A stretch of DNA of 64,000 nt from Pandoraea eparura (GCF_902459725.1 NZ_CABPSH010000013.1:62001-126000); one strand, 5' to 3'; shown: positions 17,425 to 26,475, counted from the stretch's first letter. The notes: generated by a model not told the origin, from the sequence alone. Numbers and translations are program-made.

Positions 17425-18915
17425 ATGAAGCACAAAGCATTGTCGATTGCCTTGGCGGCAGCGTTCCTGGCAGGCTGCACCTTGGCGCCGCACTATGAGC
17501 GGCCCGAGGCGCCGATTGCCACGACGTTCCCCAGCGGCCCGGCCTACAAGACCCCGGGCGCGGCGAACCAGAACGGCACCGCGGGCAGCAACGCCGTGGT
17601 GGCGGCCGATCTGGGCTGGCGAGAATTCTTCACCGACCCCCGCTTGCAGAAGTTGATCGAGATCGCGTTGCAGAACAACCGCGATCTGCGCGTGTCGATG
17701 CTCAACGTCGAAGCCGCGCGTGCGCAGTACCAGATCCAGCGCTCGGCGCTGCTGCCCTCGGTGGGGGCGGCGGGGCAGGCGTCGGTGCAGCGCATGCCGG
17801 CGGACCTGACGTCGTCCGAGCGGGCGAGCATCAGCCGCAGCTATCAGGTGGGTGTGGGGTTCACGTCGTACGAACTCGATCTGTTCGGTCGTATCCAGAG
17901 CCTGAAGGATCAGGCGCTGGAGACGTACCTGGCCAGCGAGGACACGGCCAAGACGGCGCACATCACGCTGGTCTCGGAAGTGGCGACGGCGTACCTCACC
18001 TGGCTCGCCGATCAAGAATTGCTCAAGCTCACGTCCGACACGCTCAAGAGCCAGGAGTCGTCGTATCAGTTGACCAAGCGCAGCTTCGACGTGGGGACGG
18101 CCTCGGGGCTGGATCTGCGCCAGGCGCAAACCCCGGTCGACGCGGCGCGGGCGAATCTCGCGCAGTACACGCGTCAGGTCGCGCAGGACGAGAATGCGCT
18201 CGCGCTGCTCATCGGTCAGCCGTTGCCGGCCGATTTGCCGCCGGGGCGTCCGCTCGACGGGCAAGGCTTGCTCGCCGATCTGCCGGCGGGGTTGCCCTCC
18301 GATCTGCTGCTGCGTCGCCCGGACGTAACGGCGGCCGAGCACACGCTCAAGGGCGCCAATGCCAATATCGGCGCGGCGCGCGCGGCGTTCTTCCCGTCGA
18401 TCTCGCTTACGGCGAGCGCGGGCACGGCCAGCGCGTCGTTGAGCAACCTGTTCAAGGGCGGGCAGGGGGCGTGGTCGTTCGCCCCGAGCATCACGCTGCC
18501 GATCTTCGCGGGGGGGCAGAACCGCGCCAACCTTGATCTGGCCAAGGTGAAAAAGCGTATCGAGGTCGCCAATTACGAGAAGGCAATTCAGACGGCGTTC
18601 CGCGAAGTGTCCGACGGGTTGGCCGCACGCGGCACGCTCGACGATCAGGTTGCCGCGCAGGAGTCGCTCGTCAAGGCGAGCGATGAGAGCTACAAGCTCT
18701 CGGATCTGCGTTATCGCAACGGCGTGGACAGCTACCTGAACGCGCTCGTCTCGCAACGCTCGCTGTATTCGGCGCAGCAGTCGCTGATCGCGACGCGCCT
18801 GTCGCGCTGGACCAACCTCGTCACGCTGTACAAGGCGCTCGGCGGCGGTTGGGAAGAGCACACGGTTCCGGCCAATGCGGGGGCGTCGTCGGCCCCGGTG
18901 GCGTCGGCATCGTGA
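17425..18915 (+). CDS. RND efflux outer-membrane lipoprotein, NodT/OprM family
   Basis: 496 residues. The lipoprotein signal AAAFLAGCTLAPHYERP is followed by two OEP repeats, each with helices and short outer-membrane strands (SYELDLFGRIQSLKDQALE and APSITLPIFAGGQNRANLDLAKV). It forms the TolC-like channel of this operon. A strong terminator lies about 75 bp downstream. In Burkholderiaceae the equivalent is OprB of BpeAB-OprB. Confidence 0.95.
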   Translation: MKHKALSIALAAAFLAGCTLAPHYERPEAPIATTFPSGPAYKTPGAANQNGTAGSNAVVAADLGWREFFTDPRLQKLIEIALQNNRDLRVSMLNVEAARAQYQIQRSALLPSVGAAGQASVQRMPADLTSSERASISRSYQVGVGFTSYELDLFGRIQSLKDQALETYLASEDTAKTAHITLVSEVATAYLTWLADQELLKLTSDTLKSQESSYQLTKRSFDVGTASGLDLRQAQTPVDAARANLAQYTRQVAQDENALALLIGQPLPADLPPGRPLDGQGLLADLPAGLPSDLLLRRPDVTAAEHTLKGANANIGAARAAFFPSISLTASAGTASASLSNLFKGGQGAWSFAPSITLPIFAGGQNRANLDLAKVKKRIEVANYEKAIQTAFREVSDGLAARGTLDDQVAAQESLVKASDESYKLSDLRYRNGVDSYLNALVSQRSLYSAQQSLIATRLSRWTNLVTLYKALGGGWEEHTVPANAGASSAPVASAS

Positions 18916-18988
18916 CCGTGACGCGAGGCAGGTGCGCGGCGTGAGCGGCGCAAATGTCTCGTGACGGTGCAAGACTTGACGATCAAGA

Positions 18989-19016
18989 CGCCCGGCAATG
19001 CCGGGCGTTTTTCTTT
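18989..19016 (+). terminator. Rho-independent terminator of the RND operon
   Basis: A perfect 8-bp stem CGCCCGGC/GCCGGGCG (18989-18996 and 19000-19007) with a 3-nt loop is followed by TTTTTCTTT. The remaining interval to 19228 shows no gene. Confidence 0.92.
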
Positions 19017-19228
19017 GGTGCGTCTCGATTCGAGGTGAAGAAGCTCAGTTCCCGAGAGGTTTAGACGCGGGGTTCTACGCTCGCCCCTACCTGGCTTGCG
19101 GCTTCGTCGATATCCTTGTTCGCGTTGTATTCGCAACACCCCGAGCGTCGACGCGAGCGTTATCCAGAGGTTGCCGACGTGGCGCACGGGTCACTTATAA
19201 GCTGACGGCTTTTCCAGGGAGAGACACC

Positions 19229-19486
19229 ATGAGCGATCTACAAGCGCGCTTCGACGAGGCGGTAGCCCAATCCAAGACGCTGCCCGAGCGCCCCGATAAT
19301 TTCACCTTGCTGCGGATCTACGCGCTCTTCAAGCAGGGCACGGAAGGTGACGTGTCGGGGGCGCGCCCGGGCATCACGGATTTCGTCGGCCGCGCCAAGT
19401 TCGACGCCTGGGAGATGCTCAAGGGCAAGTCGAAAGAAGAGGCACAGCAAGCGTATGTCGCACTCGTCGACGAGTTGAAGGGATGA
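19229..19486 (+). CDS. Acyl-CoA-binding protein (ACBP)
   Basis: 85 residues from ATG 19229 (GGGAGAG upstream). The four-helix ACBP pattern is clear: FDEAVAQSKTLPERPDNFTLLRIYALFKQGTEGDV, then KFDAWEMLKGKSKEEAQQAYV. ACBPs bind medium- to long-chain acyl-CoA esters in the cytoplasm as a buffer or carrier. It stands alone between two terminators. Confidence 0.95.
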   Translation: MSDLQARFDEAVAQSKTLPERPDNFTLLRIYALFKQGTEGDVSGARPGITDFVGRAKFDAWEMLKGKSKEEAQQAYVALVDELKG

Positions 19487-19637
19487 GGTTGACGGGTACA
19501 CGCTGCGGGTAGGCGAGGCCATGTCGCGACGACGTCGATGGGGCGAGGAGTCGATGGGTTGATTAGGCAATGCGTGGGTGGGGTGGCGTTGCATCGATGG
19601 CGCGGCGTCGAGTCCCTTCGGTACGACAAGCCAGCAG

Positions 19638-19663
19638 ACGGCGACTTCGGTCGCCGTTTTTTA
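19638..19663 (+). terminator. Rho-independent terminator
   Basis: A 7-bp stem ACGGCGA/TCGCCGT with a CTTCGG loop is followed by TTTTTT. It probably ends the ACBP transcript. Confidence 0.85.
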
Positions 19664-20030
19664 TGGGCGCGTGCGTGATGAGGTGGCGATGCGTTGCGTA
19701 TGAGAAGTGAGGTGGCGCATGACGGGGCGGGTTTTGCGGTGGTGTCTGATTGGCGTGTCGTTGGCCGTGCGCGACGATGGATGCGTCATCAACGAGACGA
19801 GGTATCGAACCATGAGACATGATCGCCGGCACCCTGTGCGCTTCGCGGATCGGCATACGCTGCACGATGCACTGATCAATCGCGCCCGAACGCGCTTGCG
19901 ACGAGGCCACGGTTTGCCGCTGCTCGACGCGGGCCGACGGCGGGGGCCGAGGCCGCTGCCGCCGCGTGAATCGGAGGCGCCGAGGGGGGCGACGTCGACG
20001 GGCCGGCCGCAGCGAGGTGTGCGGCGCAAG
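19664..20030 (+). other. Region upstream of the minor-pilin cluster, unassigned
   Basis: A frame continuous with the PilV-like gene is open from 19707 (ATG also at 19812). Its Arg/His/Pro-rich translation matches nothing I recognise and would give an implausibly long prepilin leader. It should also contain the cluster promoter, which I could not place. Confidence 0.4.
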
Positions 20031-20252
20031 ATGTTGGCACGGGGCGCAACAATGCTCGACGTCATGTTTGCCGTCATGGCGCTCGCGGCCGGTGCGCAGG
20101 GCTTTGCACGATGGCAGGCTGCGGGAGGGGTGAGCTCGGCGGAACTGGCGACGATACCGAACGTGACGATGTTGGCCATGCCGGCTCGGGCGCCAGCCCT
20201 CGCACGTGCTCCGGCAGCGAGCGATGCATGGCTCGTTCGCCGTCGGCCATGA
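20031..20252 (+). CDS. Short PilV-like type IV minor pseudopilin, probably truncated
   Basis: 73 residues from ATG 20031 (GTG 20019 possible). It has a prepilin-peptidase-like site ARG|ATMLDVMFAVMALAAGAQGFARWQ, resembling PilV (GxTLIEVLVAL) but with Asp at position 5 instead of Glu. After the N-terminal helix only about 40 Ala/Arg-rich residues follow, so the globular beta domain of a full PilV (usually 150 or more residues) is missing. The 3' end lies inside the first of three 84-bp repeats, and the stop overlaps an in-frame pilW ATG (ATGA at 20249). It may be a decayed gene. Confidence 0.5.
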   Translation: MLARGATMLDVMFAVMALAAGAQGFARWQAAGGVSSAELATIPNVTMLAMPARAPALARAPAASDAWLVRRRP

Positions 20253-20440
20253 GGGTGCCGTACGGTAACCAGGGCGCCAGCGCTCGCACGCGCCCCGGCA
20301 GCGAGCGAGGTATGGCTCGTTCGCCGTCGACCACGAGGAGGCCGCGCGGTAACGCGGGCGCGAGCCCTCGCACGCGCCCGGACGGCGAGCGATGCTTGGC
20401 TCATTCGCCGCTGACCATGAGGGCGCCGCGCGGTCGCACG
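20189..20440 (+). repeat. Three tandem 84-bp repeats at the pilV/pilW junction
   Basis: Units 20189-20272, 20273-20356 and 20357-20440 are exactly 84 bp (28 codons) apart; units 1 and 2 agree at about 85% of positions by eye. Each encodes a GASxRTxxxxERxMARSP-type stretch in the pilW frame, and all preserve the length so frames stay open. Units 1 and 3 keep the CCATGAGG start; unit 2 has CCACGAGG. Confidence 0.92.
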
Positions 20441-21370
20441 GGCGAAGGATCGCGCAAGCCTGGCATGGCGGGCTTCACATTGCTCGAAGTGGTGCTGGCC
20501 ATGCCGCTGGGCTTGTTGGTTGTGATGGCAGCGACGGCGATCTATCTGGCGGGCATTCGCTTGTGGCGCGTTCAGGCCGAGCGACACGACGTCAACGAGC
20601 GCGCCATCTTTGCGCTGACGCAGCTCACGCGGGCCGTCGCGATGGCCGGCTATCGCAATTGGGATCCGATGGAAGGCGCGATCCGGTTGCCTGGGCCTAC
20701 GGCGCGAGACTGGCCGTCGCTGCGGGTCGGTGCCGAGTGTGCGGGTACGGCCGACAAGTGTTCGCGGTTCGGTTGGCAGGGTAGTGCGCTGCTGGAGGTG
20801 CAGTTTCACGGGGCGGGCTTTTCGACGGGTAATGGGGCCGTCCACAACTGCGCCGGTCGGCGCGTGAAAGCCACGGGGCGTCTGGATGAGCGCCAACTCA
20901 GCATCTTCTATGTCGACAAGGGAGAAGATAAGATTCCGTCGCTTTTCTGCCGCTACGGTTCGCGACAAGGGAGGGCGACGGATCTGAGGCCTGCACAAGT
21001 GCTGGTCCGGGGTGTGGAGGCGATGTACATCCGGTTGGGGTTTCGCGACAGTGGGACTGGGGGACTGCGTTGGGTCGCCCCGGCCCTGCAGATGCGGAAC
21101 CGACCGCCGCGCCCGCCGGCCGGAGAGCGGGGATGGGAGAACGTGGCGGCGGTCGCGTTTTCGTTGGTGATGCGCGGTGCACCGCGAAGCGGTGGCAAGC
21201 CGAGGGGGGAGCAGGTGGTCGAGGTGTTCGATGCGGCGTCCGGCGGTCGTGAGTTCAAGCGACTGGGCAACGCCGGCGATGTCCACTTACACGTGTTCAA
21301 TGCGGTGGCCTTTCGTCGTAACGACGGTGGCGTGGAGGAGGCGGCCCAATGGTTGGCGTCTTCATTGTGA
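20417..21370 (+). CDS. PilW-like type IV pilus assembly minor pilin
   Basis: 317 residues from ATG 20417. The leader RKPGMAG precedes the cleavage site before FTLLEVVLAMPLGLLVVMAATAIYLAG, with Glu at position 5 of the mature protein. Alternative starts in the same frame are ATG 20249 (ATGA overlap with the PilV-like stop, adding a 56-residue repeat-encoded extension) and ATG 20465. The body has PilW features: NERAIFALTQLTRAVAMAGYRNWD and a Cys-containing C-terminal region (VGAECAGTADKC). Minor pilins prime pilus assembly in the inner membrane. Confidence 0.85.
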   Translation: MRAPRGRTGEGSRKPGMAGFTLLEVVLAMPLGLLVVMAATAIYLAGIRLWRVQAERHDVNERAIFALTQLTRAVAMAGYRNWDPMEGAIRLPGPTARDWPSLRVGAECAGTADKCSRFGWQGSALLEVQFHGAGFSTGNGAVHNCAGRRVKATGRLDERQLSIFYVDKGEDKIPSLFCRYGSRQGRATDLRPAQVLVRGVEAMYIRLGFRDSGTGGLRWVAPALQMRNRPPRPPAGERGWENVAAVAFSLVMRGAPRSGGKPRGEQVVEVFDAASGGREFKRLGNAGDVHLHVFNAVAFRRNDGGVEEAAQWLASSL

Positions 21371-22011
21371 TGTGGTTGGCTGCCCTGATGTCGCTCGCCG
21401 CGTCCGGCATGCAACATCGCCAGTTGGCAAGCCGCTTTGTCGCGTACACGAACGATCGCGCAGGCGCGTTTGCCGCGGCCGACGAGGCGCTTGCCGAGGC
21501 GCGGCGCTGGCTCACCGATGACGCTCGCGCCGAGGACATCGCGGCGATGTCCGCGTTCGACGCGGGGCCGCATGGGGTGCTCGCGGCGAGCCATCGGGGT
21601 GATGTCTGGTATCCCCAACGGGTGCCTCGATGGCGGACGCTCGAGTGGGGCAGCAGCGGGGCGGTCGTCAGGGTGCACAAGGCGCGATACTTTATCGAGA
21701 GGATCGCCTTCTCCGCCTATTTGGCGGGTGACGCGGCGAAGCGCGACCCGTCAGTGCGACGTTATCGGGTCAGTGCGATGGGATGTGGCGACTTGCCCGG
21801 GACGCGCGTCTACCTTCAGGCGATCTACGAGGTTCGGCGGCGCGCGCCGGCGGTGCGTCCCGGTGCGGGCAGCCCATCCGATGCTTCGCGTTCGTCGTCT
21901 GCCTCCTATGCCTCGCGCTTATTGAATTGGCGTGAGGTGGTGACTTGGCATGATGGTGCCGCGGGCGTATCCGCATCGGGTGCCCAACGAGAACCTTGCG
22001 ATGCGTCGTGA
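21349..22011 (+). CDS. PilX-like type IV pilus assembly protein
   Basis: 220 residues, overlapping pilW by 22 bp. The N-terminus MVGVFIVMWLAALMSLAASGMQHRQLASRF, then DRAGAFAAADEALAEARRWL, follows the PilX pattern (hydrophobic helix without Glu5, then an AAExALxEA motif). The C-terminal third is Ser/Arg-rich. No pilY1 gene follows; the next gene is a FimT/GspH pseudopilin. Confidence 0.78.
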   Translation: MVGVFIVMWLAALMSLAASGMQHRQLASRFVAYTNDRAGAFAAADEALAEARRWLTDDARAEDIAAMSAFDAGPHGVLAASHRGDVWYPQRVPRWRTLEWGSSGAVVRVHKARYFIERIAFSAYLAGDAAKRDPSVRRYRVSAMGCGDLPGTRVYLQAIYEVRRRAPAVRPGAGSPSDASRSSSASYASRLLNWREVVTWHDGAAGVSASGAQREPCDAS

Positions 22012-22528
22012 TCCACGGACGACGTCGGGCGTCACGTTGCTGGAGTGTGTCGTCGCGATGGCGGTACTTGCCGTGGCGCTGCTGGCCGTCGCGCCCTCCA
22101 TCGAGGCGGTTCGCCGTCGGGTGGGGGTGGATATTACGGCGCGCGCGTTCCTGGCATCGATGCAGACCGCACGCGCGGAAGCGCTGGGGCGTCACCGGCG
22201 CGTGGCGATAGCACCGCAAGGCGATGGGCGTCTGAGCAGTGGCTGGGTGACGTTCGTGGACGAAAATCGGAACGATCGCTTCGACGCGGGGGATCAATTG
22301 CTGGGAAGATATGCGCCACTGCCGCCAGGGATCAACGTCGAAGCGGACTGGGCGCTGTACTACACGGAGGGACTGGCGTTCGCGGAAAGCGGCTTCATGC
22401 GGACAGAGAACGACAGATGGCTCTCGGGGACGGTACGAATCGAAGGGCACGGGCGGCGCATCTGTATCACGATCAACGCCTATGGCCGCGCCCGCATCGC
22501 GCGCCGTTGCGCTGCCGCACCGCGATGA
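22001..22528 (+). CDS. FimT/GspH-type prepilin
   Basis: 175 residues from ATG 22001 (21950 is also in frame). The leader MRRDPRTTSG precedes the processed VTLLECVVAMAVLAVALLAVAPS with Glu5. FLASMQTARAEALGRHRRVAIAP and SGWVTFVDENRNDRFDAGDQLL are the typical GspH/FimT core. The C-terminal ICITINAYGRARI matches the final strands of the family. It overlaps pilX by 11 bp and ends the cluster. In FimT proteins the C-terminal region can bind DNA for natural transformation; whether that holds here is unknown. Confidence 0.88.
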   Translation: MRRDPRTTSGVTLLECVVAMAVLAVALLAVAPSIEAVRRRVGVDITARAFLASMQTARAEALGRHRRVAIAPQGDGRLSSGWVTFVDENRNDRFDAGDQLLGRYAPLPPGINVEADWALYYTEGLAFAESGFMRTENDRWLSGTVRIEGHGRRICITINAYGRARIARRCAAAPR

Positions 22529-22749
22529 ATCCGTGTGAATCCGTGACGACGTGAAGCCAAGAGGTCGGGCGGCCATGATGCGACGACACGAAGGCGCGAT
22601 AACACTGCGACGCCCTGTTCGCATAACGCAATGAGGCGATGACGCTACGGCGCTATGGAGCTATGGAGCCGAGATGAACCCGTGATGTTATGACGTCTGG
22701 GAGCGGCGTCGCCGCCACGCAGGGACGTGTCAGGCGGCGGTCGTGTCGG

Positions 22750-23274
22750 TTACATGATGGGCGGTACGCCAGCGTCGTTCGTGTCGGTTTTGGAAGCGTT
22801 CGTGGCAGACGCCGCGGCCGACCCAGAGCGGGACGCGCCGGGATCGTCGGCTTGTGGCGTCGACGGCTTCGTCGATTCCTGCCAGAGCTTGATGCCTTGC
22901 CACGCAAGTACGCCGAGGCCGCCCCACTTGAGGCTGCGACGAACCAGGCGTCCGACAGGCTTCCGCGACAATCCGGTGAGGGCCAACGAAGCGACCGAAC
23001 TGACCAGGGGATAGCGCTCGAACAGGCCGCCGAGCTTGAGTCCGGAGTTGGCCAGTCCCCCAAGCCCGGCGAGCTTTGCAAAGCCGCCCGGCAGCAGGTA
23101 GCGCACCCAACGGAAATTGCGCAGACGCTCGCGCGTGACGCGCGAGACCTGGATCAGTTCGGCTCGCTCGACGGCAATGCGCGTGAGCACCAGTTCCTTG
23201 CGAATGGCGAGGAGTTCATGACGCGAACGTCGTGACGGTCGCGGGCGGCGAGGGCGGTTCGGTTCGAGCGGCAC
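22750..23274 (-). CDS. YqjK-like protein with Arg-rich N-terminus
   Basis: 174 residues from GTG 23274; AAGGAG lies 9 nt upstream and overlaps the preceding gene's stop region. A Pro/Arg-rich start precedes RHELLAIRKELVLTRIAVERAELIQ, a basic amphipathic helix as in YqjK-type proteins. A moderately hydrophobic region follows (YPLVSSVASLALTGL, WGGLGVLAWQGIKLW), then a disordered Ser/Thr/Ala tail. It is the last gene of a yqjD-yqjE-yqjK-like order known from E. coli. Confidence 0.75.
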   Translation of the reverse strand: MPLEPNRPRRPRPSRRSRHELLAIRKELVLTRIAVERAELIQVSRVTRERLRNFRWVRYLLPGGFAKLAGLGGLANSGLKLGGLFERYPLVSSVASLALTGLSRKPVGRLVRRSLKWGGLGVLAWQGIKLWQESTKPSTPQADDPGASRSGSAAASATNASKTDTNDAGVPPIM

Positions 23275-23288
23275 GGGGCAGATCTCCT

Positions 23289-23672
23289 TCAGTCCGGACG
23301 CAGCGCGTCGCGATCCTTTTCGAACTCGGCCAGTGTGGCCTCGAACGGCATTGGGGCATCGCGCAGGATGTTTCGCGCGCGTGCGGCGCACCATCCCGCG
23401 AGCCCCAGATACACGACGAAGATGCCGGTCATTGCCTGAAGACGATAGGTGTCCCAGAAAAGCACGATAACCAGCGCGGTGAGCGACACCAGGGCGAGCA
23501 CGCCGAAGAGCATCGCCGCCAGACCGAGAAAAGCCACGCCCATCAGGCGTTCCTTTTCTTCGGTCAGCTCGATGCCGATGAGTTCGATGCGCGACTGTAC
23601 GATCTCGAGCAACGTACCGGCGAGGCGCCGCAGCGAAGGCCGCGGCGGGGTCGTGCGATCAGGGTCGGTCAT
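23289..23672 (-). CDS. YqjE-like phage-holin-family membrane protein
   Basis: 127 residues from ATG 23672. RLAGTLLEIVQSRIELIGIELTEEKERL is the conserved amphipathic start of the YqjE/holin-X family. Two membrane helices follow (VAFLGLAAMLFGVLALVSLTALVIVLFW and AMTGIFVVYLGLAGWCAA), then a charged tail. It is probably a ribosome- or membrane-associated stationary-phase protein as proposed for E. coli relatives, not a lytic holin. Confidence 0.85.
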   Translation of the reverse strand: MTDPDRTTPPRPSLRRLAGTLLEIVQSRIELIGIELTEEKERLMGVAFLGLAAMLFGVLALVSLTALVIVLFWDTYRLQAMTGIFVVYLGLAGWCAARARNILRDAPMPFEATLAEFEKDRDALRPD

Positions 23673-23776
23673 GAAGTGAGCTGGGCGGCCCACCCGACCT
23701 GTCGCGCCGGTCAGGCGGGCTCCGCCTTGGGCAGAGGAGTGAGCGAAGACGTGACGAATACCGGTGTCTGCGCCGC

Positions 23777-24052
23777 TTACTTGCGATTGAGCAGGAGGCC
23801 GATTACCACGCCGATGCCGGCGGCGATGCCCACGGCTTGCCACGGATGATCGTGAACATAGTCGTCGGTCACGCGAGCGGCCTGCTTGCTCTTCTCCACG
23901 ACGACCACCTGCACGTCGGAGGCTTTTTCCTTGGCTTGCTTGAGCAGTGCCAGGGCCTTGTCGCTCAGCTCGGAGGCGCGCTCACCGGTCGTGTTGGCGG
24001 CTTGCTTGAGCAGGTCTTCGGCGTCGGCCAATACGGATTTGATATCGGTCAT
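23777..24052 (-). CDS. YqjD/ElaB-family (DUF883) membrane protein
   Basis: 91 residues from ATG 24052, supported by AAGGAG. A coiled-coil-prone helix (LADAEDLLKQAANTTGERASELSDKAL) is followed by the family end DDYVHDHPWQAVGIAAGIGVVIGLLLNRK, the GxxxGxxxG-type C-terminal anchor. E. coli YqjD and ElaB tether ribosomes to the membrane in stationary phase. First gene of the yqjDEK-like group. Confidence 0.93.
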   Translation of the reverse strand: MTDIKSVLADAEDLLKQAANTTGERASELSDKALALLKQAKEKASDVQVVVVEKSKQAARVTDDYVHDHPWQAVGIAAGIGVVIGLLLNRK

Positions 24053-24290
24053 GAACTTCTCCTTGTTGGTAGGTACTTGCGACATGGTCGTTACCCGATT
24101 TTGGGAGGAAAATGCCAGAGGGATATGAGTGACATCGTAACGCGTTCAATGCGTCGTTGCCAGAAAACAACGTCCCGGTGGTCTTATATTTCGATTAATT
24201 ATTTGCACCAAATTTTTTATTCGTTCTGGCAAAGGTTAGCATCCTTTAGTCTTTCCCCCACTGAGTTGACGGACATCAAGGAGACTGTAA

Positions 24291-24929
24291 ATGACATTGC
24301 GTTTGGGTGACATTGCCCCCGATTTCGAGCAAGACTCGTCGGTTGGCAAAATCAAGTTCCACGAATTTCTCGGCGATAGCTGGGGGGTGCTCTTCTCCCA
24401 CCCGGCCGATTACACGCCAGTGTGCACGACTGAGCTGGGTCTGACCGCCAAACTCAAGGGTGAGTTCGAAAAGCGTAACGTGAAGGCGATTGCGCTGTCG
24501 GTGGACGATGCCGAATCGCACAAGGGCTGGATCAACGACATCAACGAAACCCAGCACACCACGGTCAACTTTCCGATTCTGGCCGACGGCGATCGCAAGG
24601 TGTCGCAGCTCTATGACATGATCCATCCGAATGCCAGCGAAACCGTTACCGTTCGCTCGCTGTTCGTGATCGATCCCAAGAAGAAGGTGCGTTTGATCAT
24701 CACGTATCCGGCCAGCACGGGGCGCAACTTCGACGAAATCCTGCGCGTGATCGATTCGCTGCAACTGACCGACAACTACTCGGTGGCCACGCCGGGTAAC
24801 TGGAAGGATGGCGAAGACGTTGTGATCGTTCCCTCGATCAAGGACGAAGCTGTGCTGAAGGAAAAATTCCCGAAGGGCTACAAGGTCGTGCGTCCGTACC
24901 TGCGAATGACGCCCCAGCCGAACAAGTAA
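24291..24929 (+). CDS. 1-Cys peroxiredoxin (Prx6-type)
   Basis: 212 residues; AAGGAG precedes ATG 24291. The peroxidatic Cys45 lies in HPADYTPVCTTELG. The C-terminal half (WKDGEDVVIVPSIKDE, then FPKGYKVVRPYLRMTPQ) is the Prx6 extension. It reduces H2O2 and organic hydroperoxides in the cytoplasm. Its upstream region (24180-24290) is the most AT-rich of the neighbourhood and should contain the promoter. No OxyR site was assigned. Confidence 0.96.
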   Translation: MTLRLGDIAPDFEQDSSVGKIKFHEFLGDSWGVLFSHPADYTPVCTTELGLTAKLKGEFEKRNVKAIALSVDDAESHKGWINDINETQHTTVNFPILADGDRKVSQLYDMIHPNASETVTVRSLFVIDPKKKVRLIITYPASTGRNFDEILRVIDSLQLTDNYSVATPGNWKDGEDVVIVPSIKDEAVLKEKFPKGYKVVRPYLRMTPQPNK

Positions 24930-24983
24930 TCCGGCCAACCCGTCGGGTCGCAAAGCCGTCAGCGGTCGTTGACGACATAAGCG

Positions 24984-25014
24984 AAAATGCCAGCGCGAGA
25001 GCGCTGGCATTTTT
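24984..25014 (+). terminator. Rho-independent terminator
   Basis: A 13-bp stem AAAATGCCAGCGC with a GAGA loop runs into TTTTT. It ends the peroxiredoxin gene and can act on both strands, facing the convergent gcdH. Confidence 0.93.
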
Positions 25015-25147
25015 TGTTTGGTACGCGCCGTCACTCGGGGGATTGACGGCCCGCGACTTGCGGCCTGAGAAACGACGCGTACCAGACAAGTGCCATGCAC
25101 CGCGAGACGCGCGAGGTGCATGGCATCCGGTCAATCGAATCGATCGA

Positions 25148-26341
25148 TCAGAAGAACGCCTGGATGCCGGTCTGTGCGCGACCGAGGATCAGGGCGTGGA
25201 TGTCGTGCGTGCCTTCGTAAGTGTTGACCACTTCGAGGTTCACCAGGTGGCGGGCGATGCCGAACTCATCGGAGATGCCATTGCCGCCGAGCATGTCGCG
25301 CGCGAGACGGGCGACGTCAAGCGCCTTGCCGCACGAGTTGCGCTTCATGATCGAGGTAATCTCGACGGCGGCAGTGCCCTCGTCTTTCATGCGACCCAGA
25401 CGCAGGCAGCCTTGCAGGCCCAGCGTGATTTCCGTTTGCATGTCGGCCAGTTTCTTCTGGATCAACTGATTCGCGGCGAGCGGACGGCCGAACTGCTGAC
25501 GGTCGAGCACATACTGACGTGCCATGTGCCAGCAGAATTCGGCGGCACCCAGTGCACCCCAGGCGATGCCGTAGCGGGCCGAGTTCAGGCAGGTGAACGG
25601 CCCCTTCAGGCCCGAGACGCCCGGCATCAGGTTCTCTTCCGGCACGAACACCTGATCCATCACGATTTCGCCGGTGATCGATGCCCGCAGGCCGACCTTG
25701 CCGTGAATGGCCGGGGCGGAGAGACCCTTCCAGCCCTTTTCCAGAATGAAGCCGCGAATCTTCTCCTCGCCATTCTCGTCGGCGAGCTTGCCCCAGACGA
25801 CGAAGACGTCGGCGATCGGCGAATTCGTGATCCACATCTTGCTGCCGCTCAGCTCATAGCCACCTGCGACCTTCTTGGCGCGCGTGGTCATGCCGGCCGG
25901 GTCCGAACCGTGGTTCGGTTCCGTCAGGCCGAAGCAGCCGATCCACTCGCCGCTGACCAGCTTCGGCAGGTACTTTTGCTTCTGCGCTTCGCTGCCGAAT
26001 TCGAAGATCGGCACCATGACGAGCGACGACTGCACCGACATCATCGAGCGATAGCCCGAATCCACGCGCTCGACTTCACGCGCGATCAGGCCGTAGGCCA
26101 CGTAGTTCAGACCCGGGCCGCCGTACGCTTCAGGAATTGTCGGGCCGAGCAGGCCGATCTCACCCATCTCACGGAAGATGGCCGCGTCGGTGCGCTCGTG
26201 ACGGAACGCCTCGAGCACGCGCGGTGCGAGCTTGTCGTTCGCGTAAGCGGCGGCCGCGTCGCGAATCATGCGCTCCTCGCTGGTGAGCTGCGCGTCGAGC
26301 AACAGCGGATCTTCCCATTGAAACTGTGCATTGCCTGCCAT
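25148..26341 (-). CDS. gcdH: Glutaryl-CoA dehydrogenase
   Basis: 397 residues with GGAGG 8 nt upstream. Acyl-CoA dehydrogenase fold with GCDH-specific features: start [22 protein letters not shown], substrate region [14 protein letters not shown], and the catalytic Glu in [18 protein letters not shown]. It oxidises and decarboxylates glutaryl-CoA to crotonyl-CoA in lysine/tryptophan breakdown and passes electrons to ETF. It is divergent from an IclR regulator, with a palindrome between them. Confidence 0.95.
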   Translation of the reverse strand: MAGNAQFQWEDPLLLDAQLTSEERMIRDAAAAYANDKLAPRVLEAFRHERTDAAIFREMGEIGLLGPTIPEAYGGPGLNYVAYGLIAREVERVDSGYRSMMSVQSSLVMVPIFEFGSEAQKQKYLPKLVSGEWIGCFGLTEPNHGSDPAGMTTRAKKVAGGYELSGSKMWITNSPIADVFVVWGKLADENGEEKIRGFILEKGWKGLSAPAIHGKVGLRASITGEIVMDQVFVPEENLMPGVSGLKGPFTCLNSARYGIAWGALGAAEFCWHMARQYVLDRQQFGRPLAANQLIQKKLADMQTEITLGLQGCLRLGRMKDEGTAAVEITSIMKRNSCGKALDVARLARDMLGGNGISDEFGIARHLVNLEVVNTYEGTHDIHALILGRAQTGIQAFF

Positions 26342-26458
26342 GACCTATCTCCTCCGATGTCCTCGAAAAATGCGCTGACAAATCCTCGTCGGCCCTGCCC
26401 CATCGTCCGGTGGGCGTTGTGGCACCCCGAACCGGGAAAGCGCGACGACTTGACTAAA

Positions 26459-26475
26459 GTTCCGCAATGCGGAAC
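26459..26475. promoter_or_regulatory. Palindromic operator candidate between gcdH and iclR-type gene
   Basis: A perfect 17-bp palindrome, GTTCCGCA-A-TGCGGAAC, followed 5 bp later by another GTTCCG half site (26480-26485). GTTCCG/CGGAAC arms fit IclR-family sites, so it likely serves the adjacent regulator. Confidence 0.65.

Noticed and set aside
13189-18972. A 1927-codon open frame on the minus strand across the whole RND operon.
   Set aside because: Its translation is Arg/His/Asp/Gly-rich with no domain, and it is exactly antisense to three well-defined genes. In GC-rich DNA such antisense frames stay open by codon bias.
23289-23672. Prophage holin.
   Set aside because: The gene lies in a yqjD-yqjE-yqjK-like order with no phage genes; the holin family name is inherited from distant similarity.
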